Shown here piece after piece: positions 1-7,842 of a stretch of DNA of 64,000 nt. Position numbers and translations under genes: made by a program. Within the stretch, counting starts at the first letter, position 1, and the number at the start of each line of letters is the position of its first letter. This stretch comes from Rhizobium sp. BT03 (GTDB lineage: Bacteria > Pseudomonadota > Alphaproteobacteria > Rhizobiales > Rhizobiaceae), in contig NZ_CP125640.1 of the NCBI RefSeq assembly GCF_030053155.1, positions 62,001 to 126,000 on the forward strand, written 5' to 3'. Under the pieces are notes generated by a model. The model was not told the DNA's origin. It was given only the letters and a program-made list of their open reading frames with translations, and searched no databases.

Positions 1-312
1 GGCGATGGGTTGATCGATGCGGCGGGCAAGCGCCACGAAATGCTTGGGCTGCTGCCTGTCGTCACCAGCTATGCCGAGCGCCGGCGCCATCTCGGCTATC
101 GCCGTGTGACGCCGCTCGACGGCGCTTTCTTCGCGCGGACGATGACGGCGCATGAATTCCACTATTCCACCGTTGTCTCCGAGGGCGAGGGAAAGCGGCT
201 GTTTGCAGCGCAGGATGCGCTGGGAACCGATCTCGGTGCCGTCGGGCTGCGGCGCGGCCAGGTGGCTGGATCCTACATGCACCTGATCGATCTTGCGAGA
301 GCGGCCGCATGA
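1..312 (+). CDS. cobB: Cobyrinate a,c-diamide synthase, C-terminal fragment (cut by window start)
   Basis: Only the last ~103 residues are in the window, and the reading frame is open from base 1. The fragment matches the glutamine-amidotransferase end of CobB/CbiA-type enzymes, which amidate the a and c side chains of (hydrogeno)cobyrinic acid using ATP and glutamine. The tail GSYMHLIDLA fits the conserved C-terminal region around the GAT-domain His, and EFHYS is the usual pattern just before it. The stop codon overlaps the cobC start as ATGA, which implies translational coupling in a cob operon read rightwards. The catalytic Cys and the ATP-binding half lie upstream of the window and cannot be checked. 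CobQ is the main alternative, but the length of the tail and the cobC-cobD context favour CobB. Confidence 0.8.
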   Translation, partial: GDGLIDAAGKRHEMLGLLPVVTSYAERRRHLGYRRVTPLDGAFFARTMTAHEFHYSTVVSEGEGKRLFAAQDALGTDLGAVGLRRGQVAGSYMHLIDLARAAA

Positions 313-1373
313 ACGCGCCCATCGCCCATGGCGGCGGCATCACCGCCGCTGCCGCCGCCTTCGGCGGCAGGCCGGAAGACTGGCTCGACCTATCCACTGG
401 CATCAATCCTTGCCCCGTCGCCCTGCCTGACATTCCGCCAAGGACATGGCACCGGCTGCCGGACAGTCATCTCGTCGACGAGGCAAGACGTGCGGCCCGC
501 GCTCATTACCGCAGCGGCGAGATCCTGCCGCTGCCGGTGCCGGGAACACAATCGGTGATCCAGCTTCTGCCGCGCCTGCTTTGGCAGGAAAGGCAGGGCG
601 CCGTGACGGACGACAAAGTCGCAGTCACGGACAATAGGATTGCCGTGACGGACAACAGGGTTGCCGTGATATCGCCGACCTATGGCGAATATGCGCGCGC
701 TTTTACGTCGGCCGGTTTTGCCGTCGATGCGGTCGGCGATGTCGCCGAAATCGGGGCGGAGCATCGGCTGGCTGTCGTCGTCAATCCCAACAATCCGGAC
801 GGCAGGGTCTGGCCAGCGGAAATGCTGATTGCCCTGCACGACAGGATGACGGCTGCAGGCGGGATTCTCGTCGTCGACGAAGCCTTCGGGGATACCGAGC
901 CGGCGCTGAGCCTCGCTGCCCGCGCGCAAGAGCTTCCCAACCTGATCATCTTCCGTTCCTTCGGAAAGTTTTTCGGGCTTGCCGGCTTGCGGCTCGGTTT
1001 TGCGATTGCGCGCGAGGATTTTCTCGCCCGTTTCGAGAACTGGCTCGGCCCCTGGGCGGTCTCAGGCCCGGCGCTTTCGCTGGCCGCCTCACTGCTGCGG
1101 TCCGACGTCTCCGCGATCCGCCACTGTCTCGATGAACGCAGTGCCGCCCTGCAGGCGACGCTGACCGCGGCCGGATTGCGGATCAGGGGAGGGACCGCGT
1201 TGTTCACCCTTGTCGCCGATAGCAGGGTGAGCGACATTTACACGCATCTTTGCCGGCATCATATTCTCGTCCGCAAGTTCGATTATGCGCCGGATTGGCT
1301 GCGTTTCGGCCTGACGCCGGATCCGGCGGCAGACAGGCGGCTTGGCGAAGCCCTTCAGGGATTTGAACGATGA
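309..1373 (+). CDS. cobC: Threonine-phosphate decarboxylase CobC (cobalamin synthesis)
   Basis: This 354-residue PLP enzyme of aminotransferase fold I makes (R)-1-amino-2-propanol phosphate, the linker of the cobalamin nucleotide loop, from L-threonine phosphate. Visible motifs are an N-terminal LDLSTGINP, the cofactor segment NPNNPDGR near residue 160, VVDEAF, and the Schiff-base lysine in FRSFGKFFGLAG (about Lys220), followed by the phosphate-binding GLRLGF. It starts inside the cobB stop (ATGA) and ends in an ATGA overlap with cobD, so the three genes are one transcription unit. Rhizobial naming follows Pseudomonas denitrificans; the Salmonella equivalent is CobD. An oddity is a threefold 7-residue tandem repeat at residues 98-118, listed separately. 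It sits before the conserved SPTYGEYARAF and lengthens a loop. Confidence 0.93.
   Translation: MNAPIAHGGGITAAAAAFGGRPEDWLDLSTGINPCPVALPDIPPRTWHRLPDSHLVDEARRAARAHYRSGEILPLPVPGTQSVIQLLPRLLWQERQGAVTDDKVAVTDNRIAVTDNRVAVISPTYGEYARAFTSAGFAVDAVGDVAEIGAEHRLAVVVNPNNPDGRVWPAEMLIALHDRMTAAGGILVVDEAFGDTEPALSLAARAQELPNLIIFRSFGKFFGLAGLRLGFAIAREDFLARFENWLGPWAVSGPALSLAASLLRSDVSAIRHCLDERSAALQATLTAAGLRIRGGTALFTLVADSRVSDIYTHLCRHHILVRKFDYAPDWLRFGLTPDPAADRRLGEALQGFER
600..662 (+). repeat. In-frame 21-bp tandem repeat (3 units) inside cobC
   Basis: Three consecutive 21-bp units (600-620, 621-641, 642-662) encode AVTDDKV, AVTDNRI and AVTDNRV. A partial fourth begins with AV before the conserved ISPTY. Units differ at several third positions, so the duplication is not brand new, but its in-frame 7-residue period is clear. 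It falls between the conserved N-terminal domain and the SPTY motif, probably in a surface loop. Confidence 0.9.
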
Positions 1374-2350
1374 CGATCGACGAAAACCTCCTCGTGCTGC
1401 TTCTGGCGCTGCTGCTCGACCGGATCGCCGGCGATCCGCAATGGCTGTGGTCGCGCATGCCGCATCCTGTCGTCATCTTCGGCGCGGCGATCTCTTACGC
1501 CGATCAGCAGCTCAATCCCTCAAGTCTCACGGGCTCTCAGCGCCGGATGAATGGCGTCGCGGCGATCGTGGCGCTGCTTCTGCTGTCGATCGCCGCAGGC
1601 CTCGTGTTCGACCGGTTCTTCGCGCTCTTCGGCCTTGCCGGCCTCGTGCTGGAGGCCGGTCTGGTGGCGATCTTCCTGGCGCAGAAGAGCCTTGCCGATC
1701 ATGTCACTGATGTCGCCGCGGCCTTGCGCCGCGAGGGGCTGGCCGGCGGCCGGAACGCCGTCTCCCGCATCGTCGGGCGCGATCCAGAGACGCTCGACGA
1801 GCCGGCCGTCTGCCGCGCGGCGATCGAAAGCCTTGCGGAAAATTTCTCCGACGGCGTCGTGGCGCCGGCCCTCTGCTATGCCGTCTTCGGCCTGCCGGGC
1901 CTGCTCGCCTACAAGATGCTGAACACGGCGGATTCGATGATCGGCCACAGGTCGGAAAAATACATCGATTTCGGCTGGGCCGCGGCCCGGCTCGACGATA
2001 TCGTCAACTGGCCGGCCGCGCGTCTCTCCATCTTGCTGATCGCCGCCGGCGCCTGGATAAGGCGCGGCATGAGCCCCTGCCGCGAGGCGATCCGGGTGGC
2101 AATGCGCGACGGCGGCCTGCACCGCTCGCCGAATTCCGGCCGGCCGGAGGCCGCCATGGCCGGCGCTCTCAACGTCCAGCTCGCCGGCCCGCGCATCTAC
2201 GGCGGTGTCGTCGTGACGGAGCCGATGATCAACAACGCCGGCCGCGACATCGCCACCGCCGGCGATATCGAGGACGGCGTGTCGGTGTTTTATGCCAGCT
2301 GCATGGTGCTGACCGGCCTGATCTTCGGGTTGTTTCTGTGTTTTTTGTAG
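1370..2350 (+). CDS. cobD: Adenosylcobinamide-phosphate synthase CobD (CbiB family)
   Basis: This 326-residue inner-membrane protein of the CbiB/CobD family attaches the aminopropanol phosphate made by CobC to adenosylcobyric acid. The start is the ATG overlapping the cobC stop. Recognisable family segments are LLDRIAGDPQWLWSRMPHPV near the N-terminus, IVGRDPETLD and AAIESLAENFSDGVVAP in the centre, then MLNTADSMIGH and DDIVNWPAAR. Hydrophobic segments lie near residues 60-90, 155-185 and 220-235, with one at the extreme C-terminus, in line with 4-5 membrane helices. Length is normal for the family. It is the last gene of the cob unit; the next gene starts 79 bp later after a possible hairpin. 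Confidence 0.93.
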   Translation: MTIDENLLVLLLALLLDRIAGDPQWLWSRMPHPVVIFGAAISYADQQLNPSSLTGSQRRMNGVAAIVALLLLSIAAGLVFDRFFALFGLAGLVLEAGLVAIFLAQKSLADHVTDVAAALRREGLAGGRNAVSRIVGRDPETLDEPAVCRAAIESLAENFSDGVVAPALCYAVFGLPGLLAYKMLNTADSMIGHRSEKYIDFGWAAARLDDIVNWPAARLSILLIAAGAWIRRGMSPCREAIRVAMRDGGLHRSPNSGRPEAAMAGALNVQLAGPRIYGGVVVTEPMINNAGRDIATAGDIEDGVSVFYASCMVLTGLIFGLFLCFL

Positions 2351-2374
2351 ACTGCCACGGCCCAGTGGACAGTC
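2350..2374 (+). terminator. Possible hairpin at the end of the cob operon
   Basis: A stem begins at the last base of the cobD stop: left arm GACTGCCAC (2350-2358), right arm GTGGACAGTC (2365-2374), with one bulged base. No T-run follows, so it may be a weak terminator or an RNA-stabilising stem. Confidence 0.35.
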
Positions 2375-2429
2375 CCGCCTCAAACGTTTATGCGAAGCGC
2401 CTCATATCTCACAGACCGGAAGCAGAGCG

Positions 2430-2630
2430 ATGACAGTTCAGGTTGAATTACCGTGCCCGAAGTGCAAGAGCACCAAGATGAAGTTCGAGCGGGCCGAGAT
2501 CCGCGAGACGGATATCATCACCTGTGCCGCCTGCGGTCACAATCTCGGCACGATGGCTTCCATCCGCGAGAAGATGAACAAGGCCTATCAACGCCTCAAC
2601 CGGCCTGCGGCTGGGCGCAAGCTCCAGTAG
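2430..2630 (+). CDS. Small zinc-ribbon protein, function unknown
   Basis: This 66-residue protein has two CxxC knuckles, CPKC near residue 9 and CAAC near residue 32, spaced like a rubredoxin-type zinc ribbon. A basic helix follows (IREKMNKAYQRLNR). The ATG follows an AGCAGAGCG stretch that is only a modest ribosome site. The ribbon resembles those of small transcription- or translation-linked proteins, but nothing specific can be assigned. It stands alone between the cob operon and the L,D-transpeptidase. Compact cysteine spacing and sensible composition suggest a real gene. Confidence 0.65.
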   Translation: MTVQVELPCPKCKSTKMKFERAEIRETDIITCAACGHNLGTMASIREKMNKAYQRLNRPAAGRKLQ

Positions 2631-2761
2631 ATGAGTCGCTCACTGCTTAAACGTGTTAAAATTGTGATTACCATTCGGATTAAAGCAATATAGAAAGTAT
2701 TGCCGTAGTCTCTCTGTCGTGAGGGCGCAATTAAACTGCGCGGGTGCGAAGAGGGGTTATC

Positions 2762-3190
2762 ATGAAGACGATTTTAGCGGCCGCGGCCGCAAGTTTATTG
2801 CTGCAGTTTTCTCCCGTTGCCGCCGAGGCGGCGACGCTGGTCGCCAATATCAGCATCGGCAAGCAGACGATGACCGTCACCGAGAACGGCTTCGTCAAGT
2901 ATCGCTGGAAGGTTTCGACCGCGCGCAACGGCTATGTCACGCCGACCGGTTCGTGGAGCGCCAAGTGGCTGTCACGCGACCACCGCTCCCGGAAATACGA
3001 CAATGCGCCGATGCCCTATGCCGTATTCTTCAACGGCGGTTACGCCGTTCACGCCACCTTCGACCTGAAGCGCCTCGGTCGGCCGGCATCGCATGGCTGC
3101 GTCCGCCTGCATCCCGACAATGCGGCAGAGTTCTTCTCGCTGGCGCGCCAGGCCGGCCTTGCCAACACCCGTGTGGTGATTACGCGCTGA
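2762..3190 (+). CDS. Exported L,D-transpeptidase (YkuD family)
   Basis: This 142-residue protein has a signal peptide (MKTILAAAAA with a hydrophobic core, likely cut after AEA near residue 22) and one YkuD domain. The catalytic motif is SHGCVRL near residues 115-121, with the upstream His in YAVHATFD and the usual PTGSW turn. Such enzymes form 3-3 cross-links in peptidoglycan or link proteins to it. The ATG at 2762 follows GAGGGG at good spacing; an upstream in-frame start at 2744 would put extra basic residues before the signal. It is transcribed towards fnrN, and the two stop regions overlap by 11 bp. Several YkuD paralogues are normal in rhizobia, so the precise role is open. Confidence 0.88.
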   Translation: MKTILAAAAASLLLQFSPVAAEAATLVANISIGKQTMTVTENGFVKYRWKVSTARNGYVTPTGSWSAKWLSRDHRSRKYDNAPMPYAVFFNGGYAVHATFDLKRLGRPASHGCVRLHPDNAAEFFSLARQAGLANTRVVITR

Positions 3191-3902
3191 TTTTCTTTTC
3201 CAGCTCATCCATATCGGGGACGACGATATGTCGGATGTTCTCGATGCGGATGACGCCGCTCTTGCGCAGCCGGGTCATCTGGCGGCTGACCGTCTCGATC
3301 GTCAGCCCGAGAAAATCGGCGATCTCGGCGCGCGATAGCGGCAGGTCGAAGGCGGTGCTGTTGGCCGTTTGCGGCTCGGCGTGCGTGGCGATGAGGTGGA
3401 GCAGGCTTGCGACCTTCTCCTCGGCGGTGCGTCGGCCGAGCGTCAGCATCCATTCGCGCGCGGCATCGAGCTCCTTCAGCGCCTGATCGTGCAGGCTGCG
3501 CTGCAATTCCGGCGTCTCCAATATCATGCGGTCGAGCAGGTTGCGGGGGAAGACGCAGATCTCCGCATCGGTCGCAGCCTCGGCCGACAGCGTGCTTTCG
3601 CGCATGAAGGGTCTGCCGACGAAATCGGGGGCGAATTGCAGGCCGACGATCTGCTGGCGACCGTCCGGCATCACCTTGCAGAGCTTCACCACCCCGCGCA
3701 TGATGTTCGAATAGAAAGAGCTTTCCGACCCCTGAGCGACGATCTCTGAACCGGCATCGACCTTGCGGCGCAGCGAATGACGGCCGAGCTCCCGCAGCTG
3801 GCTGCTCGACAAGGCGCCGCAGACGACGCCGTGCCGTGCCTGGCAGGAACGGCAAGCGACAGGCGTGCCGGCCTCGGAAACCTCACTGCGTGCGACGTCC
3901 AT
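3180..3902 (-). CDS. fnrN: FnrN-type oxygen-responsive Crp/Fnr regulator
   Basis: This ~240-residue Crp/Fnr protein carries an N-terminal cysteine cluster, C17-x2-C20-x7-C28, plus a central Cys75 (VKLCK). These are the four ligands expected for an oxygen-labile [4Fe-4S] cluster in FNR/FnrN proteins. A cAMP-binding-like beta roll follows, then a winged helix with LTIETVSRQMTRL. The E..SR pattern in the recognition helix is that of FNR, which reads TTGAT-N4-ATCAA. In rhizobia FnrN switches on fixNOQP/fixGHIS and microaerobic genes. Two perfect sites lie upstream of this gene (separate entries), so autoregulation is likely. The start is uncertain: ATG at 3902 gives the usual length but AGGAG directly abuts it; ATG at 3938 has no clear ribosome site. 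Confidence 0.92.
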   Translation of the reverse strand: MDVARSEVSEAGTPVACRSCQARHGVVCGALSSSQLRELGRHSLRRKVDAGSEIVAQGSESSFYSNIMRGVVKLCKVMPDGRQQIVGLQFAPDFVGRPFMRESTLSAEAATDAEICVFPRNLLDRMILETPELQRSLHDQALKELDAAREWMLTLGRRTAEEKVASLLHLIATHAEPQTANSTAFDLPLSRAEIADFLGLTIETVSRQMTRLRKSGVIRIENIRHIVVPDMDELEKKISA

Positions 3903-4034
3903 CTCCTGATCCCTTCGAAATCCTGATGCAGCCGGCATGCCCGGGCTTGGCCAACATGCCGGGCGTGGCTGGCTCTTCCGAGACGATTACGCCGCGATTG
4001 CGGGTTCGGCTATCCCGATTTCTTCCCGCTCCGC

Positions 4035-4048
4035 TTGATGATTATCAA
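4035..4048 (-). promoter_or_regulatory. Anaerobox 1 (proximal FNR-type site) of fnrN
   Basis: TTGATGATTATCAA is a perfect TTGAT-N4-ATCAA palindrome upstream of fnrN. It is the site nearer the gene. In the R. leguminosarum fnrN promoter, as I recall it, the proximal box near -12.5 mediates repression. By that spacing transcription would start near 4029, which is inferred. Confidence 0.88.
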
Positions 4049-4066
4049 ATTCGCTAGGCTTGCGAT

Positions 4067-4080
4067 TTGATCCAGATCAA
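4067..4080 (-). promoter_or_regulatory. Anaerobox 2 (distal FNR-type site) of fnrN
   Basis: TTGATCCAGATCAA is a second perfect TTGAT-N4-ATCAA palindrome, with its centre 32 bp from that of box 1. The 32-bp spacing equals that remembered for the activating (-44.5) and repressing (-12.5) boxes of R. leguminosarum fnrN. Confidence 0.88.
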
Positions 4081-4340
4081 GTGTCCGTGCTTGCTGCTCC
4101 AGCCGGGGAGGGCGTTCGCGCCGAGGCGATGCCGTACGATTCGGATGGCTTGTTTGCGCCGCCGGCGCAAAGGCCGCAGCGGCATCGCCCCGCCTCGGGT
4201 GACGGCAACGGCCTGCATTCCATTGCTGTTTAGGCAACACCCGACCGGCAAATTGCCGCAACGCCCGGACGAAAGCATTGGCTTTTGAAATGGATTTGCC
4301 TATGAGGGGATTTAAATCGTCATTTCATGAGGTACAGCGC

Positions 4341-4619
4341 GTGACCGCTACATTCGATAAAGTTGCCGACATTATTGCAGAAACCAGCGAGATCGACCGC
4401 GCGACGATCACGCCGGAGAGCCATACGATCGACGACCTCGGTATCGATAGCCTCGATTTCCTCGATATCGTCTTTGCGATCGACAAGGAATTCGGCATCA
4501 AGATTCCGCTCGAAAAGTGGACGCAGGAAGTCAACGAGGGCAAGGTTTCCACCGAAGAATATTTCGTGCTGAAGAATCTCTGCGCCAAGATCGACGAGCT
4601 CAAAGCAGCCAAGGCCTAA
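4341..4619 (+). CDS. acpXL: Acyl carrier protein AcpXL for very-long-chain fatty acid of lipid A
   Basis: This 92-residue acyl carrier protein carries the growing 27-hydroxyoctacosanoyl (C28) chain before transfer to lipid A. The phosphopantetheine attachment site is [11 protein letters not shown] (the DSL serine near residue 37). The start is GTG at 4341 after GAGG; it gives [14 protein letters not shown], the known AcpXL N-terminus and length. An in-frame ATG at 4278 would add 21 residues not expected in the family. It is the first gene of the acpXL-to-lpxXL cluster and diverges from fnrN. A hairpin and a repeat separate it from the next gene, which could let the carrier be made in excess. 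Confidence 0.95.
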
Positions 4620-4640
4620 GCGAAACATCAATCTTTTTTG

Positions 4641-4679
4641 ACCGCCCTGCCGCCTGACTATGGTGGCCGGGCGGTTTCG
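4641..4679 (+). terminator. Hairpin after acpXL, possible partial terminator
   Basis: Arms ACCGCCC (4641-4647) and GGGCGGT (4669-4675) enclose a loop with further GCC/GGC pairing, followed by TTCGTT. The weak T-tract suggests attenuation between acpXL and the downstream fatty-acid genes. Confidence 0.5.
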
Positions 4680-4685
4680 TTCCTA

Positions 4686-4780
4686 ACTAGTGCATGCCGC
4701 CCAAAAGTGCGCAGCGGTTTTGGGACAACGGCATGCATAAAAACAAAGACCTAAAGTGCGAACCAGACGCGCTTTAGGCG
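4686..4780 (-). repeat. Dispersed intergenic repeat, family D (copy 1, inverted)
   Basis: On the minus strand this reads as a CTAAAGCGCG end, then TCTTTGTTTT, then an imperfect palindrome from GCATGCCG to CGGCATGC around CAAAACCGCTGCGCACTTT. The same arrangement recurs at 9926, 41385 and 59350 on the plus strand. It is similar in size and structure to the rhizobial RIME elements, but identity with RIME was not checked. It lies between acpXL and the fabZ-like gene. Confidence 0.75.
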
Positions 4781-4822
4781 TCACCGGCGGGCGGTTCTGG
4801 CCTGTCGGGCCGGAGGATCCGA

Positions 4823-5305
4823 ATGCTGCTGGAATATTTCCAGATGATTGACCGCGTCGAAGCGGTGGACCTGAAGAAGGGCACGCTGACGGCGCGATCC
4901 GTCGTGCCGGCCAAGAGCCCCGTCTTCGAGGGTCATTTTCCCGGCATGCCGCTCGTTCCCGGCGTGCTTTTGATCGAGACCATGGCGCAGGCCTCCGGCA
5001 TGCTGGTGCTTGCCGTCACCAATTTTGCCGCCATGCCCTTCCTGATGTCGGTCGACGGCGCCAAAATGCGCACCTTCGTCGAGCCGGAAGCCGTGCTCGA
5101 CATCGAGGCGGTGCTCGAGCACGACGGTTCGGGTTTCGCGGTCACCAAGGCTAAAATCACCAGCGCCGGCAAGAAGGTCTGCGATGCGCAGCTGAAGCTT
5201 CGCACCATGCCGTTTTCCGAGGTGCCGCTTGGCGATATCGTGAAGAAACGTGCCGGCGAGATCGGGCTTCTCGAAGCGATCGCGGCGCAGGGAGTGATTG
5301 GATGA
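4823..5305 (+). CDS. FabZ-like 3-hydroxyacyl-ACP dehydratase of the lipid A C28 pathway
   Basis: This 160-residue hot-dog-fold dehydratase removes water from 3-hydroxyacyl chains during elongation on AcpXL. The FabZ signature HFPGMPLVPGVLLIE (near residues 38-52) holds the catalytic His and Glu. The ATG is preceded by GGAGG at six bases. It ends in a 4-bp ATGA overlap with the next ketosynthase gene. Position second in the acpXL cluster identifies it as the dedicated FabZ paralogue (called fabZXL in the literature), not the housekeeping FabZ, which normally sits in the lpxD-fabZ-lpxA cluster. Length is close to the ~150-residue norm. Confidence 0.92.
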   Translation: MLLEYFQMIDRVEAVDLKKGTLTARSVVPAKSPVFEGHFPGMPLVPGVLLIETMAQASGMLVLAVTNFAAMPFLMSVDGAKMRTFVEPEAVLDIEAVLEHDGSGFAVTKAKITSAGKKVCDAQLKLRTMPFSEVPLGDIVKKRAGEIGLLEAIAAQGVIG

Positions 5306-6507
5306 GCAAGGCTGCAAACGACGTCGTCATCTCGGGCATCGGCATCGTCACCTGTCAGGGCGTCGGCAAGGATGCGCATATCGCGCTTCTCCAGGCCGAC
5401 ACAGCTCCGAAAGCGATCGTCGAGACTGAGAAGTTCAAGCCCTATCCGGTGCATCCGCTGCCCGAAATCGACTGGTCGCAGCAGATCGCCAAGCGTGGCG
5501 ACCAGCGCCAGATGGAGAACTGGCAGCGCATCGGCGTCTTCGCCGCAGGCTTGGCACTCGACGATGCCGGCTTCAAAGACAATCTCGAGGCCTGTGGCAC
5601 GATGGACATGATCGTAGCGGCCGGCGGCGGCGAACGCGACATCAATGTCGATACGCTGATCGTCGACGAGGCGCTGAAGCGCAACGATCGCGAATTGCTG
5701 CTGAACGAGAAGCTGACGACGGAACTGAGGCCGACGCTGTTCCTCGCCCAGCTTTCCAACCTGCTCGCTGGCAATATTTCGATCGTGCACAAGGTGACCG
5801 GCTCGTCGCGCACCTTCATGGGCGAGGAAGCGGCCGGCATTTCAGCCGTCGAGACCGCCTTCTACCGTATCAAATCAGGCGAATCCTCGCATGCGCTGGT
5901 TGGCGGCGCCTTTGCGGCCGAGCGGCCTGATATGATCCTGCTCACCGAAGCGATCGGCGCCCATGCGCGCGGCGACTGGGTGCCGCTGTGGTCACGCAGA
6001 CAGAGCGACGGCGGCGGCATGATCACCGGTTCGGCAGGCGCCTTCCTGGTGCTCGAATCGCGCCAGCATGCGGAAGCGCGCGGCGCTCATATCTATGCCG
6101 TCATCGACGCGGTCGAGGGCGACCGCGGCAACCGCAATGCCGGCAATCTCGAGATCCGGCTGGAGCGGCTTTTAGCACCGGCCGCCGAGCTTGCCGCCGA
6201 AAGCACGGCCATCTTTTCCGGCTCGACCGGCATGCACGACCTTGCCGCCCGCGAGCGGGCGGTGCTCGAACACCAGCTGCCGGGTGCCGCCATCCGCGGC
6301 TTTGGCGGCGTCACCGGCCATACGATCGAGACGCAGTTCACGCTGGGTCTGGCGCTTGCAGCACTTGCCGTCGACGGCAAGGCCAAGGTTCCGCCCTTCG
6401 ATGCCGCCCGTGAGGCGCCGATGCGGGCAGGCGCCACCGCCGCCGTCGTGACCGCGGTCGGACACCAGCGCGGCGAGGGCGTCGCCGTCCTTTCCGCAAA
6501 TGCGTGA
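5302..6507 (+). CDS. Ketosynthase-like protein without active-site Cys (FabF2XL)
   Basis: This 401-residue thiolase-fold protein is homologous to FabF (KAS II). It lies in the acpXL cluster between the dehydratase and an intact ketosynthase. Where active enzymes have STACASG, this protein has VTGSSRTF; the nucleophile Cys aligns with Ser169. The segment matching NAHGTSTP reads FSGSTGMH, so the first catalytic His is absent. The second His is kept (GGVTGHTIE). Two of three catalytic residues are therefore missing, much like the chain-length-factor subunit of type II polyketide ketosynthases. It starts within the stop of fabZ (ATGA) and is followed 12 bp later by the intact partner. I infer a KS-alpha/beta-like heterodimer that sets the C28 length. 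Family membership is sure; the role is inferred. Confidence 0.88.
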   Translation: MSKAANDVVISGIGIVTCQGVGKDAHIALLQADTAPKAIVETEKFKPYPVHPLPEIDWSQQIAKRGDQRQMENWQRIGVFAAGLALDDAGFKDNLEACGTMDMIVAAGGGERDINVDTLIVDEALKRNDRELLLNEKLTTELRPTLFLAQLSNLLAGNISIVHKVTGSSRTFMGEEAAGISAVETAFYRIKSGESSHALVGGAFAAERPDMILLTEAIGAHARGDWVPLWSRRQSDGGGMITGSAGAFLVLESRQHAEARGAHIYAVIDAVEGDRGNRNAGNLEIRLERLLAPAAELAAESTAIFSGSTGMHDLAARERAVLEHQLPGAAIRGFGGVTGHTIETQFTLGLALAALAVDGKAKVPPFDAAREAPMRAGATAAVVTAVGHQRGEGVAVLSANA

Positions 6508-6519
6508 GGAGTGAAAGAT

Positions 6520-7806
6520 ATGACAGCTTCCGCTTACAGGGATCACCTCGGCCGCCCGATCGTGGCCGTGACCGGCATGGGTATCATCACCTCGCTCGGT
6601 CAGGGTCTTAGCGACAACTGGGCAGCGCTTTCGTCGGGTACGTCTGGCATCCACGAGATCAACCGTTTCCCGACCGAGGGATTGTCGACGCGGATCGCCG
6701 GCACTGTTGATTTTATCAGCATCCCGGCCCCAAATGCCGTCGAGCGCTCCTACGCCTTCGCCCGCGAAACGACGATCGAGGCGCTGGCCGATGCCGGCCT
6801 TTCCGGCGATTTCAACGGCCCGCTGTTCCTCGCCGCCCCGCCGATCGAGCCGGAATGGAGCGCGCGTTTCGAGCTTGCCGACCGTTCGCCGGCCTCCGAG
6901 CATCCCGGCGACGCCTATGAGCGTTTCCTGACGGCGCTGCGCCAGCGGCCGGATCCTGCCTTCCACGAGGCGGCCCTGTTCGGCGCTATTTCCGAGCGGC
7001 TTGCCGACCGGTTCGGCACACGTGGCCTTCCCGTTACGCTGTCGACGGCCTGCGCCTCCGGCGTCACGGCGATCCAGCTCGGCATCGAGGCGATCCGCCA
7101 GGGGCGCACGACCCGCGCCCTGACGGTCGCAACCGACGGCTCTCTGAGTGCCGAAGCGCTGATCCGCTTCTCGCTGCTCTCGGCCCTTTCGACGCAGAAC
7201 GATCCGCCGACCAAGGCCTCCAAGCCGTTCAGCAAGGATCGCGATGGTTTCGTCATCGCCGAGGGGGCGGCGACCCTGGTGCTGGAATCGCTGGAAGCGG
7301 CGGTCGCCCGCGGCGCCAAGGTGCTCGGCATCATGAAGGGCGCCGGCGACAAGGCCGACAGCTTTCACCGCACCCGGTCGTCGCCGGATGGCGGCCCGGC
7401 GATCGCGACGATCCGCGCGGCTCTTGCCGATGCCGGCATCGACGAGAGCGGCATCGGCTATATCAATGCCCATGGCACGTCGACGCCCGAGAACGACAAG
7501 ATGGAATATGGAGCGATGTCGGCCGTTTTCGGCGAGCGGCTCGTCGGCATTCCGGTGTCCTCGAACAAGTCGATGATCGGCCATACGCTGACGGCGGCGG
7601 GCGCCGTCGAGGCGGTGTTCTCGCTGCAGACGATGCTGACAGGCACGCTGCCGCCGACGATCAACTACACCAATCCCGATCCGTCGATCGTTCTCGATGT
7701 CGTGCCGAACAAGAAGCGGGAAGCGCAGGTTTCAGCCGTGCTTTCCAACTCCTTCGGCTTCGGCGGGCAGAATGCCAGCCTTGTCATGGCGCTCGAACCG
7801 GCTTAG
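6520..7806 (+). CDS. Beta-ketoacyl-ACP synthase II of the C28 pathway (FabF1XL)
   Basis: This 428-residue FabF-type condensing enzyme has the complete triad: Cys178 in STACASG, His318 in NAHGTSTP and His355 in SMIGHT. It elongates the acyl chain on AcpXL with malonyl-ACP. The start is ATG at 6520 after GAGGAG at nine bases; a GTG at 6511 is in frame but overlaps the ribosome site. It follows the Cys-less ketosynthase-like gene by 12 bp, so the two are probably made in equal amounts. Length and motifs are normal for KAS II. An intergenic palindrome follows the stop. Confidence 0.94.
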   Translation: MTASAYRDHLGRPIVAVTGMGIITSLGQGLSDNWAALSSGTSGIHEINRFPTEGLSTRIAGTVDFISIPAPNAVERSYAFARETTIEALADAGLSGDFNGPLFLAAPPIEPEWSARFELADRSPASEHPGDAYERFLTALRQRPDPAFHEAALFGAISERLADRFGTRGLPVTLSTACASGVTAIQLGIEAIRQGRTTRALTVATDGSLSAEALIRFSLLSALSTQNDPPTKASKPFSKDRDGFVIAEGAATLVLESLEAAVARGAKVLGIMKGAGDKADSFHRTRSSPDGGPAIATIRAALADAGIDESGIGYINAHGTSTPENDKMEYGAMSAVFGERLVGIPVSSNKSMIGHTLTAAGAVEAVFSLQTMLTGTLPPTINYTNPDPSIVLDVVPNKKREAQVSAVLSNSFGFGGQNASLVMALEPA

Positions 7807-7842
7807 AGACCCTCCTTGATTTTGGGACGAAGTGGTTTTTAA

